From: an uncultured Desulfomonile sp.
GTDB lineage: Bacteria; Desulfobacterota; Desulfomonilia; Desulfomonilales; Desulfomonilaceae
Assembly (NCBI GenBank): GCA_903952205.1
Contig: CAJBEZ010000029.1
Span: 1-64,000, forward strand
Length of the DNA: 64,000 nucleotides
Direction of reading: 5' to 3'
Within the stretch, counting starts at the first letter, position 1, and each line of letters starts with the position of its first letter. Both the position numbers and the translations under genes were made by a program. This document shows, one piece after another, positions 48,750-57,168 of the stretch. The notes beneath the pieces are model-generated. The model made no database searches and was not told the origin of the DNA. It saw only the letters and a list, made by a program, of their open reading frames with translations.

Positions 48750-49646
48750 ATGTCCCGGGTTCTCTCTCGATCTTCATTAGCAATGCTGGCTTTATTGGTG
48801 ACCGGCTTCACCTCCTGCGTACCGCAAAAAACCGAGACACCGGGGAAATTGCAAAAAACAGTCGAACTGCATTATCAACTTGGAATCAATTATCTAAATG
48901 AAGGGAAAACTCCGCAGGCCCTTAAGGAACTTCTTGCCGCGCAGACCCTCGCCCCAGGGAACGCTGATGTCGAACATGCCCTGGGATTGGCCTATCAGCG
49001 CAAGGGAATGTATAACGAAGCCATAGAGCAATATAAAAAAGCTCTAACTAAAGAACCGAAATTTACAGAGGCCAAAAACAACCTCGGGACGGCATTCCTT
49101 GCCAAAGGCGAGCCTAACGAGGCCATTCCAATATTCGAGGAATGTTTGGGGGACCCAAACTATTCCACTCCAGAAAAGGCGGCCTACAATCTCGGTGTGG
49201 CGTACAACCAGAAAAAGGACGTAGACAAGGCCATTCTTAACTATGAAAGAGCGGCGCTCCTTAAAAAGGACAATATCAACGCTCTGTTCAATCTGGGGTT
49301 TTGTCATGAAGAAAAAAAGGACCTCGCCAAAGCTCTGGAAAATTATAAAAAAGCGGTTGAAATTGACCCTTCATTCAAGGAAGCCCTTTATAGAATGGGG
49401 TTGATCTATCAGGAACGAAAGGAATATTCGCCGGCTTATGACATGTTTCGAAAAGTCGTGGAGATCGATCCCGAGTATATGGCCGCACACTTGAAACTGG
49501 CCGATCTGATGTTGATCGAAGGTTCTAAAACCGAAGGGATCAAAAAACTGGAATTCGTAATTAAAAGTGATCCGGAAGGACAAATCGGTCAGGAGGCGAA
49601 GCGTCTTCTAGAACAGACAGGGGACACGAAAGCCGGCGGCAAGTGA
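48750..49646 (+). CDS. TPR-repeat lipoprotein
   Basis: About 298 residues. The signal ends in a lipobox GFTSC, giving an acylated Cys near residue 23. About six or seven tetratricopeptide repeats follow (for example ALGLAYQRKGMYNEAIEQYKKA), typical of a scaffold such as PilF/PilW or BamD-like proteins; the partner is unknown. The ATG at 48750 gives the signal peptide; the frame extends to 48681. It follows the kinase fusion by about 70 bases. Confidence 0.88.
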   Translation: MSRVLSRSSLAMLALLVTGFTSCVPQKTETPGKLQKTVELHYQLGINYLNEGKTPQALKELLAAQTLAPGNADVEHALGLAYQRKGMYNEAIEQYKKALTKEPKFTEAKNNLGTAFLAKGEPNEAIPIFEECLGDPNYSTPEKAAYNLGVAYNQKKDVDKAILNYERAALLKKDNINALFNLGFCHEEKKDLAKALENYKKAVEIDPSFKEALYRMGLIYQERKEYSPAYDMFRKVVEIDPEYMAAHLKLADLMLIEGSKTEGIKKLEFVIKSDPEGQIGQEAKRLLEQTGDTKAGGK

Positions 49647-49733
49647 AAATCAGGTCGGTCCGGCTTCACTCAACCAACTGGTCTTAGTTGAATATTCCGG
49701 AGCGGATAAAGATCACAAACCAAGGAGTGGAAC

Positions 49734-50333
49734 ATGCCCAAGATTCTAAGAGCATTGATAAGTGTAACAGATAAAAATGGAGTTGGGGAATTCGCTATGG
49801 AACTCCAGAAATTCGGAGTAGAGATCCTTTCTACAGGAGGGACGGCAAAGACTATCGCCGGATTTGGAGTAAAAATCAAAGAAGTTTCAGAATTTACCGG
49901 ATTTCCGGAAATGCTCGACGGGCGGGTAAAAACATTGCATCCGAAAGTACACGGGGGCATCCTGGGAATTCGTTCCAACCCTGAACATCTGAAGGCCATG
50001 AATAAGCATGGTATTGAACCCATTGACATGGTCGTGGTTAACCTTTACGCCTTCGAAAAAACGATTGCCGACCCGCAGTGCGACCTCGCCAATGCAATAG
50101 AAAACATTGATATTGGGGGGCCAACCCTACTAAGGGCCGCGGCGAAAAATTATCCTTTTGTAACAGTCGTGACTGATCCGAATGATTATCAAACCGTGAT
50201 CTCAGATATGAAGAAAACTGGGGGATCAGTATCAGAAGCTACGAATTTCAGGCTGGCAAAGAAGGTTTTTAGGCTTACGAACCAATATGATGGAGCGATA
50301 GCAGGCTACCTCGAATCAATAAGTTCCTTGTGA
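49734..50333 (+). CDS. purH: Stand-alone IMP cyclohydrolase (N-terminal PurH domain)
   Basis: 199 residues covering only the N-terminal IMP cyclohydrolase (MGS-like) domain of Pur[30 protein letters not shown] and VVNLYAFE. The AICAR formyltransferase domain (about 320 residues) is absent; the frame ends normally with no remnant after it. Split PurH proteins are known in some lineages, so the formyltransferase should be encoded elsewhere. It closes IMP from FAICAR. purE follows by 33 bases. Confidence 0.9.
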   Translation: MPKILRALISVTDKNGVGEFAMELQKFGVEILSTGGTAKTIAGFGVKIKEVSEFTGFPEMLDGRVKTLHPKVHGGILGIRSNPEHLKAMNKHGIEPIDMVVVNLYAFEKTIADPQCDLANAIENIDIGGPTLLRAAAKNYPFVTVVTDPNDYQTVISDMKKTGGSVSEATNFRLAKKVFRLTNQYDGAIAGYLESISSL

Positions 50334-50366
50334 TTGTTAATCAATTAGTCGTCAGGTGGTATTAAC

Positions 50367-50864
50367 ATGGACGATATTCAGGTTGGAATCCTTATGGGAA
50401 GTGATTCAGACCTCCCAAAAATGAAAAAAGCGGCTGAAATATTAAGTGAATTCGGTGTCCCGTATTATATGACAGTAGCTTCAGCCCACAGAACGCCGGA
50501 GAGAGTGAGTGAAATCGCCAGGCGCGCGGAAAAAGAAGGCTGGAAGGTACTTATTGCAGGGGCTGGAATGGCTGCGCATCTAGCGGGATTCCTTGCGGCC
50601 CATACTGTTACGCCAATCATCGGGGTCCCTATGGATTCTTCTTCTCTTGGAGGAATCGACTCCTTGCTATCAACGGTTCAGATGCCGGGTGGAATCCCCG
50701 TAGCATGTATGGGGTTAGGATCCAGTGGCGCAAAAAACGCCGGCCTGTTCGCTGTTGAAATACTGGCGTGTTTTGATAAGGATTTGCGGCAGAAGCTTAT
50801 CGAATACAGGCTGGAGCAAAAGAGGTTAATTGAAGAAAAAGCCTCGGCCATGGAAGGACGATAA
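50367..50864 (+). CDS. purE: N5-CAIR mutase PurE
   Basis: Class I PurE of 165 residues moves the carboxyl group of N5-CAIR to CAIR. The motifs GSDSDLPKM (about 11-19), SAHRTPER and GAGMAAHLAGF are present. A C-terminal helix is slightly longer than usual. It ends a purine pair with the IMP cyclohydrolase and is followed by a terminator. purK, if present, is not in the window. Confidence 0.96.
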   Translation: MDDIQVGILMGSDSDLPKMKKAAEILSEFGVPYYMTVASAHRTPERVSEIARRAEKEGWKVLIAGAGMAAHLAGFLAAHTVTPIIGVPMDSSSLGGIDSLLSTVQMPGGIPVACMGLGSSGAKNAGLFAVEILACFDKDLRQKLIEYRLEQKRLIEEKASAMEGR

Positions 50865-50930
50865 CCTGGTATGTCCAAACAACTTTCAACTGACTTCACA
50901 GCAGATCGGTTCAACGCTGTTTTTTGAGCT

Positions 50931-50975
50931 GGCGCAGGCTGTTTCAAAGATCCTGCGCCGGTAAATATTTTTTTT
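50931..50975 (+). terminator. Terminator after purE
   Basis: GGCGCAGG (50931-50938) pairs with CCTGCGCC (50952-50959) with a 13-base loop, and an eight-T run (50968-50975) begins eight bases past the stem. It lies between purE and the convergent aldolase gene. Confidence 0.75.
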
Positions 50976-52266
50976 AATCGTCGAAGTTTCCTTTAGGTCC
51001 CTTGTCAGTGTCAATTGTAGCGCCTTTTTCACGGATCTTTCCAACAGTCCAATCAGCAGGGTTCTCAATTCTCTTGGCTTTTGGGCCAAGGTCATAGGAA
51101 TTGGCCTTCAAGATTTCTTCGATGGCAAGCCCTGCCGTATCCTGACCATTGAAGACGTCGGAGATAAGTAGGTAAACAAAGTCTTCCACACCCTTGATCA
51201 TTCTTTCCCTATCCATGGCAGATAGACCAAGAAGCTGGTTTTCAAAGGGCAGGTTCAATTTTTTGTAATCTCCGCCCTTCCAGCCTTTGTCCTTGGCTGT
51301 TGCGACCATCTTGTCCCACATGGCGTTGGATGGGCCGGCTTCAGGAATCTTGATGAAATTACCGTCACTATCCTGAATCGCGTTTCCGTATTCATTGACT
51401 TTCAATCCCCAAGACACCATTTGAAGGGCGGTGGCTACGTTAGCCTTAGTGGTGCGGGTTTTCTCGACTATTGAGCGAAGACGATCAAAACTGTTGCCCG
51501 AAGTTCCATGCTGCGCCCCAGAAACATGATATGGTTCCAACGCTTTATGGATGTTGGCCGTCAGGTCCACTTGAATGCCGGCGTCTGAAGCTTCCAGACC
51601 ATGGGTTGTTCCATTGTTGAGAGCAATCCAATCTGGGAAAAGGTCATTGGCGTTGAGTCCTTTTATCAGAAACAGCGCTTCTTCCACCGTGGACAACCCT
51701 GTTTTCCCCTTGATTTCACCGACTTCAGTCTCATAACCCGCCCAGCGGGGCAGGAACTTTGAGAGTTCAAGGTTTGCCAGCAAGTTGTCGGCATCCGGCA
51801 AGTGAGAAGCGTCAATCGCTATCGAGGTCATTCCAGCGTCAAACAGGCTGGGGATTTCGGTCTTGGCGACAACCAGGTCTTTCTCGCTCTTGATACCGTA
51901 GTGGTCGGCGTGTATTGCCACAGGAACTGTTATTCCAAGCTCATTGCATATTGAATCCACAAGTCTGGCCATGTTCCACAGGCTCACCGCGCAGTAAGCG
52001 TTTGAACCTCCCTCGGATTTGGCGATCTCTATGATTATTGCGGCGTTGGCTCTCTGGGCGGCCCTTAGCGCGCCATAGGCAACAAAGGAATTCCTTACGC
52101 TGGCTGCTATAGCCATAGCCTTTCCCTTTTTTATCATCGCCCGGTCTATGACTTTTCCACTTACGAGTAAGGCTTTGGAATTGGGGAACAGTTTTACCAC
52201 ATTAGGTGGGCGGCCCACATTTAAAGCTTTTTCATAATCCGCAGAGGAAACTCCGTGAGATGACAT
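50974..52266 (-). CDS. Class II fructose-bisphosphate aldolase-family protein
   Basis: About 430 residues. The zinc site is indicated by IHADHYG (about 119-125), with further histidine in GTTHG and the substrate loop SGAQHGTSG. The class II aldolase cleaves fructose 1,6-bisphosphate in glycolysis or forms it in gluconeogenesis. This protein is about 70 residues longer than the E. coli enzyme, similar to long forms in other anaerobes. The ATG at 52266 has GGAGG upstream. It is monocistronic by spacing. Confidence 0.88.
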   Translation of the reverse strand: MSSHGVSSADYEKALNVGRPPNVVKLFPNSKALLVSGKVIDRAMIKKGKAMAIAASVRNSFVAYGALRAAQRANAAIIIEIAKSEGGSNAYCAVSLWNMARLVDSICNELGITVPVAIHADHYGIKSEKDLVVAKTEIPSLFDAGMTSIAIDASHLPDADNLLANLELSKFLPRWAGYETEVGEIKGKTGLSTVEEALFLIKGLNANDLFPDWIALNNGTTHGLEASDAGIQVDLTANIHKALEPYHVSGAQHGTSGNSFDRLRSIVEKTRTTKANVATALQMVSWGLKVNEYGNAIQDSDGNFIKIPEAGPSNAMWDKMVATAKDKGWKGGDYKKLNLPFENQLLGLSAMDRERMIKGVEDFVYLLISDVFNGQDTAGLAIEEILKANSYDLGPKAKRIENPADWTVGKIREKGATIDTDKGPKGNFDD

Positions 52267-52435
52267 GACACCCTCCATTATGTTTTGTTGTACCTTGTGA
52301 TCGTATCTTTTTCGTTCCGGCGCTATGTTAAGTCTTAAGACTGGTTACGCGCGTCCGGTTCGTTAAAATCATTATAATGTTAAATGCGAGGGGGAACCAA
52401 CGGGTTTTTGGTTTTTTCAACCGTATGACAGATTT

Positions 52436-52933
52436 TTAATAATGTTTGGACCTCGAAGATCTCTGAGCCTCTGTCACTTTACCAACATTACGGTCCCACT
52501 GGAGTTCCGCTGGAGGATAACCAGCAGCGCTTATAATTTTCAGATCATATTCAGTTGAATTCTTACGCTGCGGAGCGTCTGAAAGGTCTAATCTGACCGC
52601 TCCAAAATGAAGGGGCTTGAAAGCGCTTGCATCCCCTACAGTGTAGGTCTTTCCAGCAAACTCGAGATCCAGCGATTTTATCCACCATAGTGTCCCGTTA
52701 TGAAGTTCGACTTTAAGATATGGGCTACCATTGTCTTCCCTGAATCTTAAATATCCTGTCGCAAAAACCCTATGAAGGTCTTCCTTTCCCAAAGCCTCGT
52801 ATGGTTGGGCCACCAGTGAATCACGTAACAGAAACCCGACAACCAGCATGGCAGAAATAAAAACTCCTGCGATTACTATTGCTACGATATAAATTTCGTT
52901 GCGTTTCAGGGCTTTAAGCAGGCTTCGGTTCAT
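52436..52933 (-). CDS. Hypothetical membrane-anchored protein
   Basis: 165 residues with one N-terminal helix (about 15-36) and a soluble domain facing the periplasm, beta-rich by eye. No family recognised. Its start overlaps the stop of the pilin-like gene (ATGA), so the two are coupled and may act together. Confidence 0.75.
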   Translation of the reverse strand: MNRSLLKALKRNEIYIVAIVIAGVFISAMLVVGFLLRDSLVAQPYEALGKEDLHRVFATGYLRFREDNGSPYLKVELHNGTLWWIKSLDLEFAGKTYTVGDASAFKPLHFGAVRLDLSDAPQRKNSTEYDLKIISAAGYPPAELQWDRNVGKVTEAQRSSRSKHY

Positions 52934-53361
52934 TCAAGATCTTCCTGTGACCTAAAGACTGTACTTATTTTACCTGTTTCGGAATCATATTTGTGAATTA
53001 TTTTGGCGCCCTTGTAATAGGCTGTTCCATTAAACGCTTTTTTTTCAAAGCCTTTTGTCGAAATATTCAACTCAACTCCGGCTGGAGCGACAACTTGAGT
53101 CTTGGTTCCATTTGGCGCAGTCAGAATCGCGTTGGGACCGTTTCCCGAGATTTTTGCATCGAAGTATCGGTGTTCGTGAGCAAAGAAATCTTCTTGGGCT
53201 TTGGCCGCCATCATTAGGGTTTTGGCCGCCAGTTCACTCATCCGTCTTTCCCTATAAGAATCAATCTCCAGAAAGTAAATTACCGCCAGTACAGCTATGA
53301 TTAGAATAACTGTAGTCATCTCCAGGAGTGTGAAGCCTGTCTTGCTTCTCAAAAGTTTCAT
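52930..53361 (-). CDS. Type IV pilin-like/pseudopilin protein
   Basis: About 143 residues. The prepilin site is KTG-FTLLEM (about 7-14), with the Glu at position 5 of the mature protein, followed by a hydrophobic helix. The soluble domain is short. It may be a minor pilin or a type II secretion pseudopilin; no pilus assembly genes are next to it. The ATG at 53361 has GGAGAAGGA upstream. It is followed by a hypothetical membrane-anchored protein. Confidence 0.85.
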   Translation of the reverse strand: MKLLRSKTGFTLLEMTTVILIIAVLAVIYFLEIDSYRERRMSELAAKTLMMAAKAQEDFFAHEHRYFDAKISGNGPNAILTAPNGTKTQVVAPAGVELNISTKGFEKKAFNGTAYYKGAKIIHKYDSETGKISTVFRSQEDLE

Positions 53362-53487
53362 ATCCTTCTCCTGCTCCATTTTAGCCTGATTCCACTGTAG
53401 CTGCTGTAACCAGGTCTCTGGATTCTCAGGCTTAAGGGCAGGTTATTCCACCATTCACAGTATGTCAAGATTATTAAATACATACAA

Positions 53488-54339
53488 TCAACAGTTTATA
53501 TGTCCATGATAAACTGTTTCAGATGTTCCAGTCATAAGTACCGAAGTTTCTATAGATTCCCATGTGATATCTAATGTGCCGCCCAGAAGTTCTATCGAGA
53601 CTTGGTGATCAGTAAGCCCTTTCAGAATGGTTGTTACAGCCGCCGCACAGGCCCCGGTTCCGCAGGCTAAAGTCTCACCACTTCCTCTTTCCCATACTCT
53701 CATAAGAACGCGTCCCCTGTTGAGAACTTTCACAAATTCAACATTAGTTTTTGCCGGAAACATCCCGTGGTTTTCTATGGCTGAACCAAATCTGCTTGGG
53801 GCTTGGTCCAGATCATTTTTATCGTACACAATTACACAGTGGGGATTGCCCATTGAAACGAACGAACAAAAAAAAGTTTCTCCTTCGGCCATTAGAGGAT
53901 AGTCTAATATTGGGGGTTTACTATTGATTGCTGATACCGGAATACTGTTTGGATCAAAGATCGGCTTGCCCATATCGACGCGTACTTTGGAAATTCGTCC
54001 GGATTCATCAGCCAGCAAATCCAGACCTTTGACACCAGCCCTGGTTTCAATCCTGAGGCTGGTCTTTCGTGTAAGGCCATTGTCATAAACGTATTTTCCG
54101 AGACATCGAATTCCATTACCGCACATTTCCGCAATAGATCCATCCGAGTTCACATAATCCATAAAAAAGTCCGCAATTTCAGAAGGCCTTACCACAATCA
54201 AGCCGTCAGCGCCAACGCCAATGCGGCGATCACAAAGATACGCCGCCTGCGCCGGGGAAATGGCCAGGGAATTTCCTAAATCATGTAAAACAACAAAATC
54301 GTTTTTGGCTCCGTGCATTTTTTGAAATTCCAGTTTCAT
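53488..54339 (-). CDS. dapF: Diaminopimelate epimerase
   Basis: Interconverts LL- and meso-diaminopimelate for lysine and peptidoglycan. The two catalytic cysteines are C73 (EMCGNGIRC) and C226 (ACGTGAC). Length 283 is typical. It is upstream of the pilin-like pair on the same strand with a gap of 126 bases, not an evident operon. Confidence 0.97.
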   Translation of the reverse strand: MKLEFQKMHGAKNDFVVLHDLGNSLAISPAQAAYLCDRRIGVGADGLIVVRPSEIADFFMDYVNSDGSIAEMCGNGIRCLGKYVYDNGLTRKTSLRIETRAGVKGLDLLADESGRISKVRVDMGKPIFDPNSIPVSAINSKPPILDYPLMAEGETFFCSFVSMGNPHCVIVYDKNDLDQAPSRFGSAIENHGMFPAKTNVEFVKVLNRGRVLMRVWERGSGETLACGTGACAAAVTTILKGLTDHQVSIELLGGTLDITWESIETSVLMTGTSETVYHGHINC

Positions 54340-54417
54340 TCATACCCCTGTGCCCTAATTGGCGCTCCGCACATCAGTTAGAGATAAATCTCCGCAAAAC
54401 GTGTATATAGTTACATC

Positions 54418-54627
54418 ATGAAATATCTGAGCACAATCCTGCTTATAATTCTAACGTGGCTTGTAGTAGACGAATTCATACTGAAACGCAATGAGTCAGG
54501 CAGAAAATATTCAATAATCGACAGATGGAAGGATCTTGGCGCGAGGATTCACTCTGTCATAGGCATTTTGGCCCTGGTGATTTTGATCATTTATACTCTT
54601 AGGCTGGTAGTTTATGTTTTTTTCTAG
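54418..54627 (+). CDS. Small membrane protein with two helices
   Basis: 69 residues with hydrophobic segments at about 4-18 and 46-66, joined by a charged loop (KRNESGRKYS). No family recognised. The ATG at 54418 has a weak ribosome site. The frame is clean and divergent from dapF, and a hairpin follows, which supports it as a real gene. Confidence 0.6.
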   Translation: MKYLSTILLIILTWLVVDEFILKRNESGRKYSIIDRWKDLGARIHSVIGILALVILIIYTLRLVVYVFF

Positions 54628-54632
54628 ATAAC

Positions 54633-54662
54633 GCGCGCAGAAAATTGACATTCCCTGCGCGC
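54633..54662. terminator. Hairpin between convergent genes
   Basis: GCGCGCAG (54633-54640) pairs exactly with CTGCGCGC (54655-54662). There is no T run on either strand. It lies six bases after the small membrane protein and 47 before the thiolase end and may end both transcripts. Confidence 0.45.
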
Positions 54663-54708
54663 AATCATTGGCGTCGAGTCAGATTCAAACGCTCAACAAA
54701 TTCTAAAT

Positions 54709-55938
54709 CTACATCATTTCAATCGCACAGGCCATTGATACACCGCCACCTCCACAAAGAGTGGCAAGTCCGAGACTCTTGTTACGTTTTTTCATCCCAT
54801 GGATCAGCGTGACTATGAGCCTCGAGCCAGTGCTCCCTACCGGATGTCCCAAGCCTATTCCGGAACCATTCACGTTTGTTATCTCACGATTGAGATTTAG
54901 TTCTTTCTCGCATCCAAGGTACTGAGCCGCAAAAGCCTCATTCAACTCAATCAGTTCAAAGTCCCCCTGTTTCAGGCCGGACTTCTTCAGGAGGTTATTC
55001 ACCGCCGGCACCGGGCTTAAACCCATTATGGTCGGATCGCAGGCTCCCATGCCAACGGCTTTAATGCGAGCAAGAGGTTTTAACCCCAAGGTTTTAGCCT
55101 TTTCGAGAGACATGATTACCAGAGCGGAGGCCCCATCATTAATTCCGCTTGCGTTGCCGGCTGTAACAGTTCCAGTCTTGGGAATGAACGCCGGAGAGAG
55201 TTTGGCAAGCGCTTCCATGGTTAGGCCTGGTCTGAAATGTTCATCTTTTTCAAAGATCTTTGGCTCTCCCTTTCTCTGGGGAACGGAAAGAGGAACTATT
55301 TCTTCGGCAAAGGAGCCATCCTTGGTAGCCCTTTCTACATTGTTGTGGCTCCGTAAAGCTATTTCATCCTGCTCCTGCCTGGATATTCCTAGTTTAAGAG
55401 CGACAAATTCAGCTGTATGTCCCATAATGTATGGTTTGCCCCTGAAAAATTCTACCGGCCCATCCTGAGGATAGGGAAGTATGTGCGATCCACAGTGCAG
55501 CCCGGTAGTCATGGCGTCTGTAAGAGCGTCATTACCCATTCGAACACCCCACCTGGCTTTTTCAAGAGTGTATGGAACGCCTGACATGTGTTCCACACCA
55601 CCTGCCAGAATAATGTCGGCTTCGCCCGCCTTTATCATTGCAGCGCCCGATAGCACGGCTTCCATGCCGGATATGCACACCCTGTTGATAGTGACAGCGG
55701 GCACGCTGTTCGGAATCCCTGCGATCAAAGCCCCTATACGCGTTACGTTCATAGCGTCGGTCGGGTTGAGACAACAACCGAACCTTACATCTTCGATCAT
55801 ATCGGGAGTAATTCCAGCTCGCTCCATGGCGGCTTTCATGGGGACGGCCATGATGCTGGACGCATGCATGTCGCGCAAAGTTCCGCCAAAAGTTCCAATG
55901 GCGGTTCTACAACCAGAAACTATAACTACTTCTTTCAT
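54709..55938 (-). CDS. Thiolase (acetyl-CoA acetyltransferase family)
   Basis: About 409 residues. The nucleophilic cysteine is C88 (NRVCISGM), with H365 (GLGHPVG) and C395 (LCGGGG) completing the site. It condenses or splits acyl-CoA in fatty acid degradation, synthesis of acetoacetyl-CoA or butyrate-type pathways; the length cannot settle which. No other beta-oxidation gene is in the window. The start ATG 55938 has GGAGA upstream; the frame extends to 55956. Confidence 0.95.
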   Translation of the reverse strand: MKEVVIVSGCRTAIGTFGGTLRDMHASSIMAVPMKAAMERAGITPDMIEDVRFGCCLNPTDAMNVTRIGALIAGIPNSVPAVTINRVCISGMEAVLSGAAMIKAGEADIILAGGVEHMSGVPYTLEKARWGVRMGNDALTDAMTTGLHCGSHILPYPQDGPVEFFRGKPYIMGHTAEFVALKLGISRQEQDEIALRSHNNVERATKDGSFAEEIVPLSVPQRKGEPKIFEKDEHFRPGLTMEALAKLSPAFIPKTGTVTAGNASGINDGASALVIMSLEKAKTLGLKPLARIKAVGMGACDPTIMGLSPVPAVNNLLKKSGLKQGDFELIELNEAFAAQYLGCEKELNLNREITNVNGSGIGLGHPVGSTGSRLIVTLIHGMKKRNKSLGLATLCGGGGVSMACAIEMM

Positions 55939-56198
55939 GAAAAATCTCCTGATCAAATCGTCATTTTAACCTATAAACAAAACCGTAAATTGATTCACGT
56001 GTCAAACAACTTTTCAAAATTATTGAGAGGGTATCTGATGGCGAACAACGGATTCGCGGCACCGCAGGAATGTCAAACACCGGCATATTTAAGCTGGACG
56101 ATAAACACACAATAGACGCGCGTATTTAGACCTGACAGAGCGACAGAAAGGCGGATTGGCTCCCAAACATTTCTGCCGGGAGGTTCAAAATGATGAAG

Positions 56199-56720
56199 TT
56201 ATTTGATTATGGCAGCGTCATCTATCGTCATCTTTTTCTCGAAATCCTCCCAGAAATCGTTTTCAGACTTTCTCCAATCAGATCCAAATTTCTTGTTAAA
56301 TAAGGAGCCTACCTGGTCTAGCGCCTTTTTCCATGCCGATGAATAATTGAGTTTTAAAACATCCTCAAGGAATGGAACAAGGGATCCAAGTTTTTCCTTG
56401 GGTAAATAAGCGCGCGCTCCAAGTTCGATCGATTTCTTGAGAGCATCGGGAGTAAAAGCGTGGGCTGTTAACATAACCGTCGGGAATCCCGCATTGGTCG
56501 CTATCTGAAGCAAATCAAACCCTCTAACCCCCATGATGTCAAGTATGACAAGATCATACGTGTATGAAACCAGATATTGCTGCGCTCTTTCAAATGATAT
56601 CGCCCGATGCAATGTAACATTCGCTGACTCGGAAAGTTCCTCTTCAATAATGTCGAGGACGTCTTCTTCGTCATCAACGGCTAGAATCAGTTTGTCTTGA
56701 AGAATTTCAGAACCGGCCAT
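56199..56720 (-). CDS. Stand-alone response regulator
   Basis: 173 residues. The receiver domain has acidic residues D16-D17, the phosphoacceptor D61 (VILDIMG), a Thr in TVMLTAH and a Lys in YLPKEK. There is no DNA-binding domain; the C-terminal 50 residues are a charged helix rich in Trp and Phe. No histidine kinase is adjacent. It may be a CheY-like signalling protein or act on another protein. Confidence 0.9.
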   Translation of the reverse strand: MAGSEILQDKLILAVDDEEDVLDIIEEELSESANVTLHRAISFERAQQYLVSYTYDLVILDIMGVRGFDLLQIATNAGFPTVMLTAHAFTPDALKKSIELGARAYLPKEKLGSLVPFLEDVLKLNYSSAWKKALDQVGSLFNKKFGSDWRKSENDFWEDFEKKMTIDDAAIIK

Positions 56721-57168
56721 TTTGGTAGTCCCCTTTTTCTGGGATATTATTTTTTCTTAATCCCTGAGTTTAATAAGCTATACATTAGATTCCGCTGGAT
56801 TTTACCCCAAGTCTTCATCGTTGACAAAAGCTCATGTTTTAGGCACTGCATTCAGAGGTGATCCTCGCGACTCTCTGAGAGATAACCCAACTTTCTAAAT
56901 GTTATGCTTACCCATAGACAGCTTTTCAGTCAACTTTTTTGCGAGATGTTCCACCTGAAATTATAAGTCAATTTCTCGTATAACACTTTAAAGTGCTTTT
57001 TCAAAACGTTTTCCCGCTCTTTATGCTCACAAGGTTTGTTGTTTGGTTTCAGAGATCATCGTGTTATCTTTTGTCTCGCCAGTTCATGACATTGTAAACA
57101 GACAGAATGAAATGGCTCCAGTATTTGTGAAATAATTAATATTGTTTAATCCGGCAAGAGGGTATTTC
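56721..57168. other. Intergenic region before glgP
   Basis: 448 bases between the response regulator (minus) and glgP (plus). A possible weak promoter is TTGTTT - 17 - TGTTAT (about 57042-57070). A palindrome CACTTTAAAGTG lies near 56984. No gene or RNA is recognised. Confidence 0.4.
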
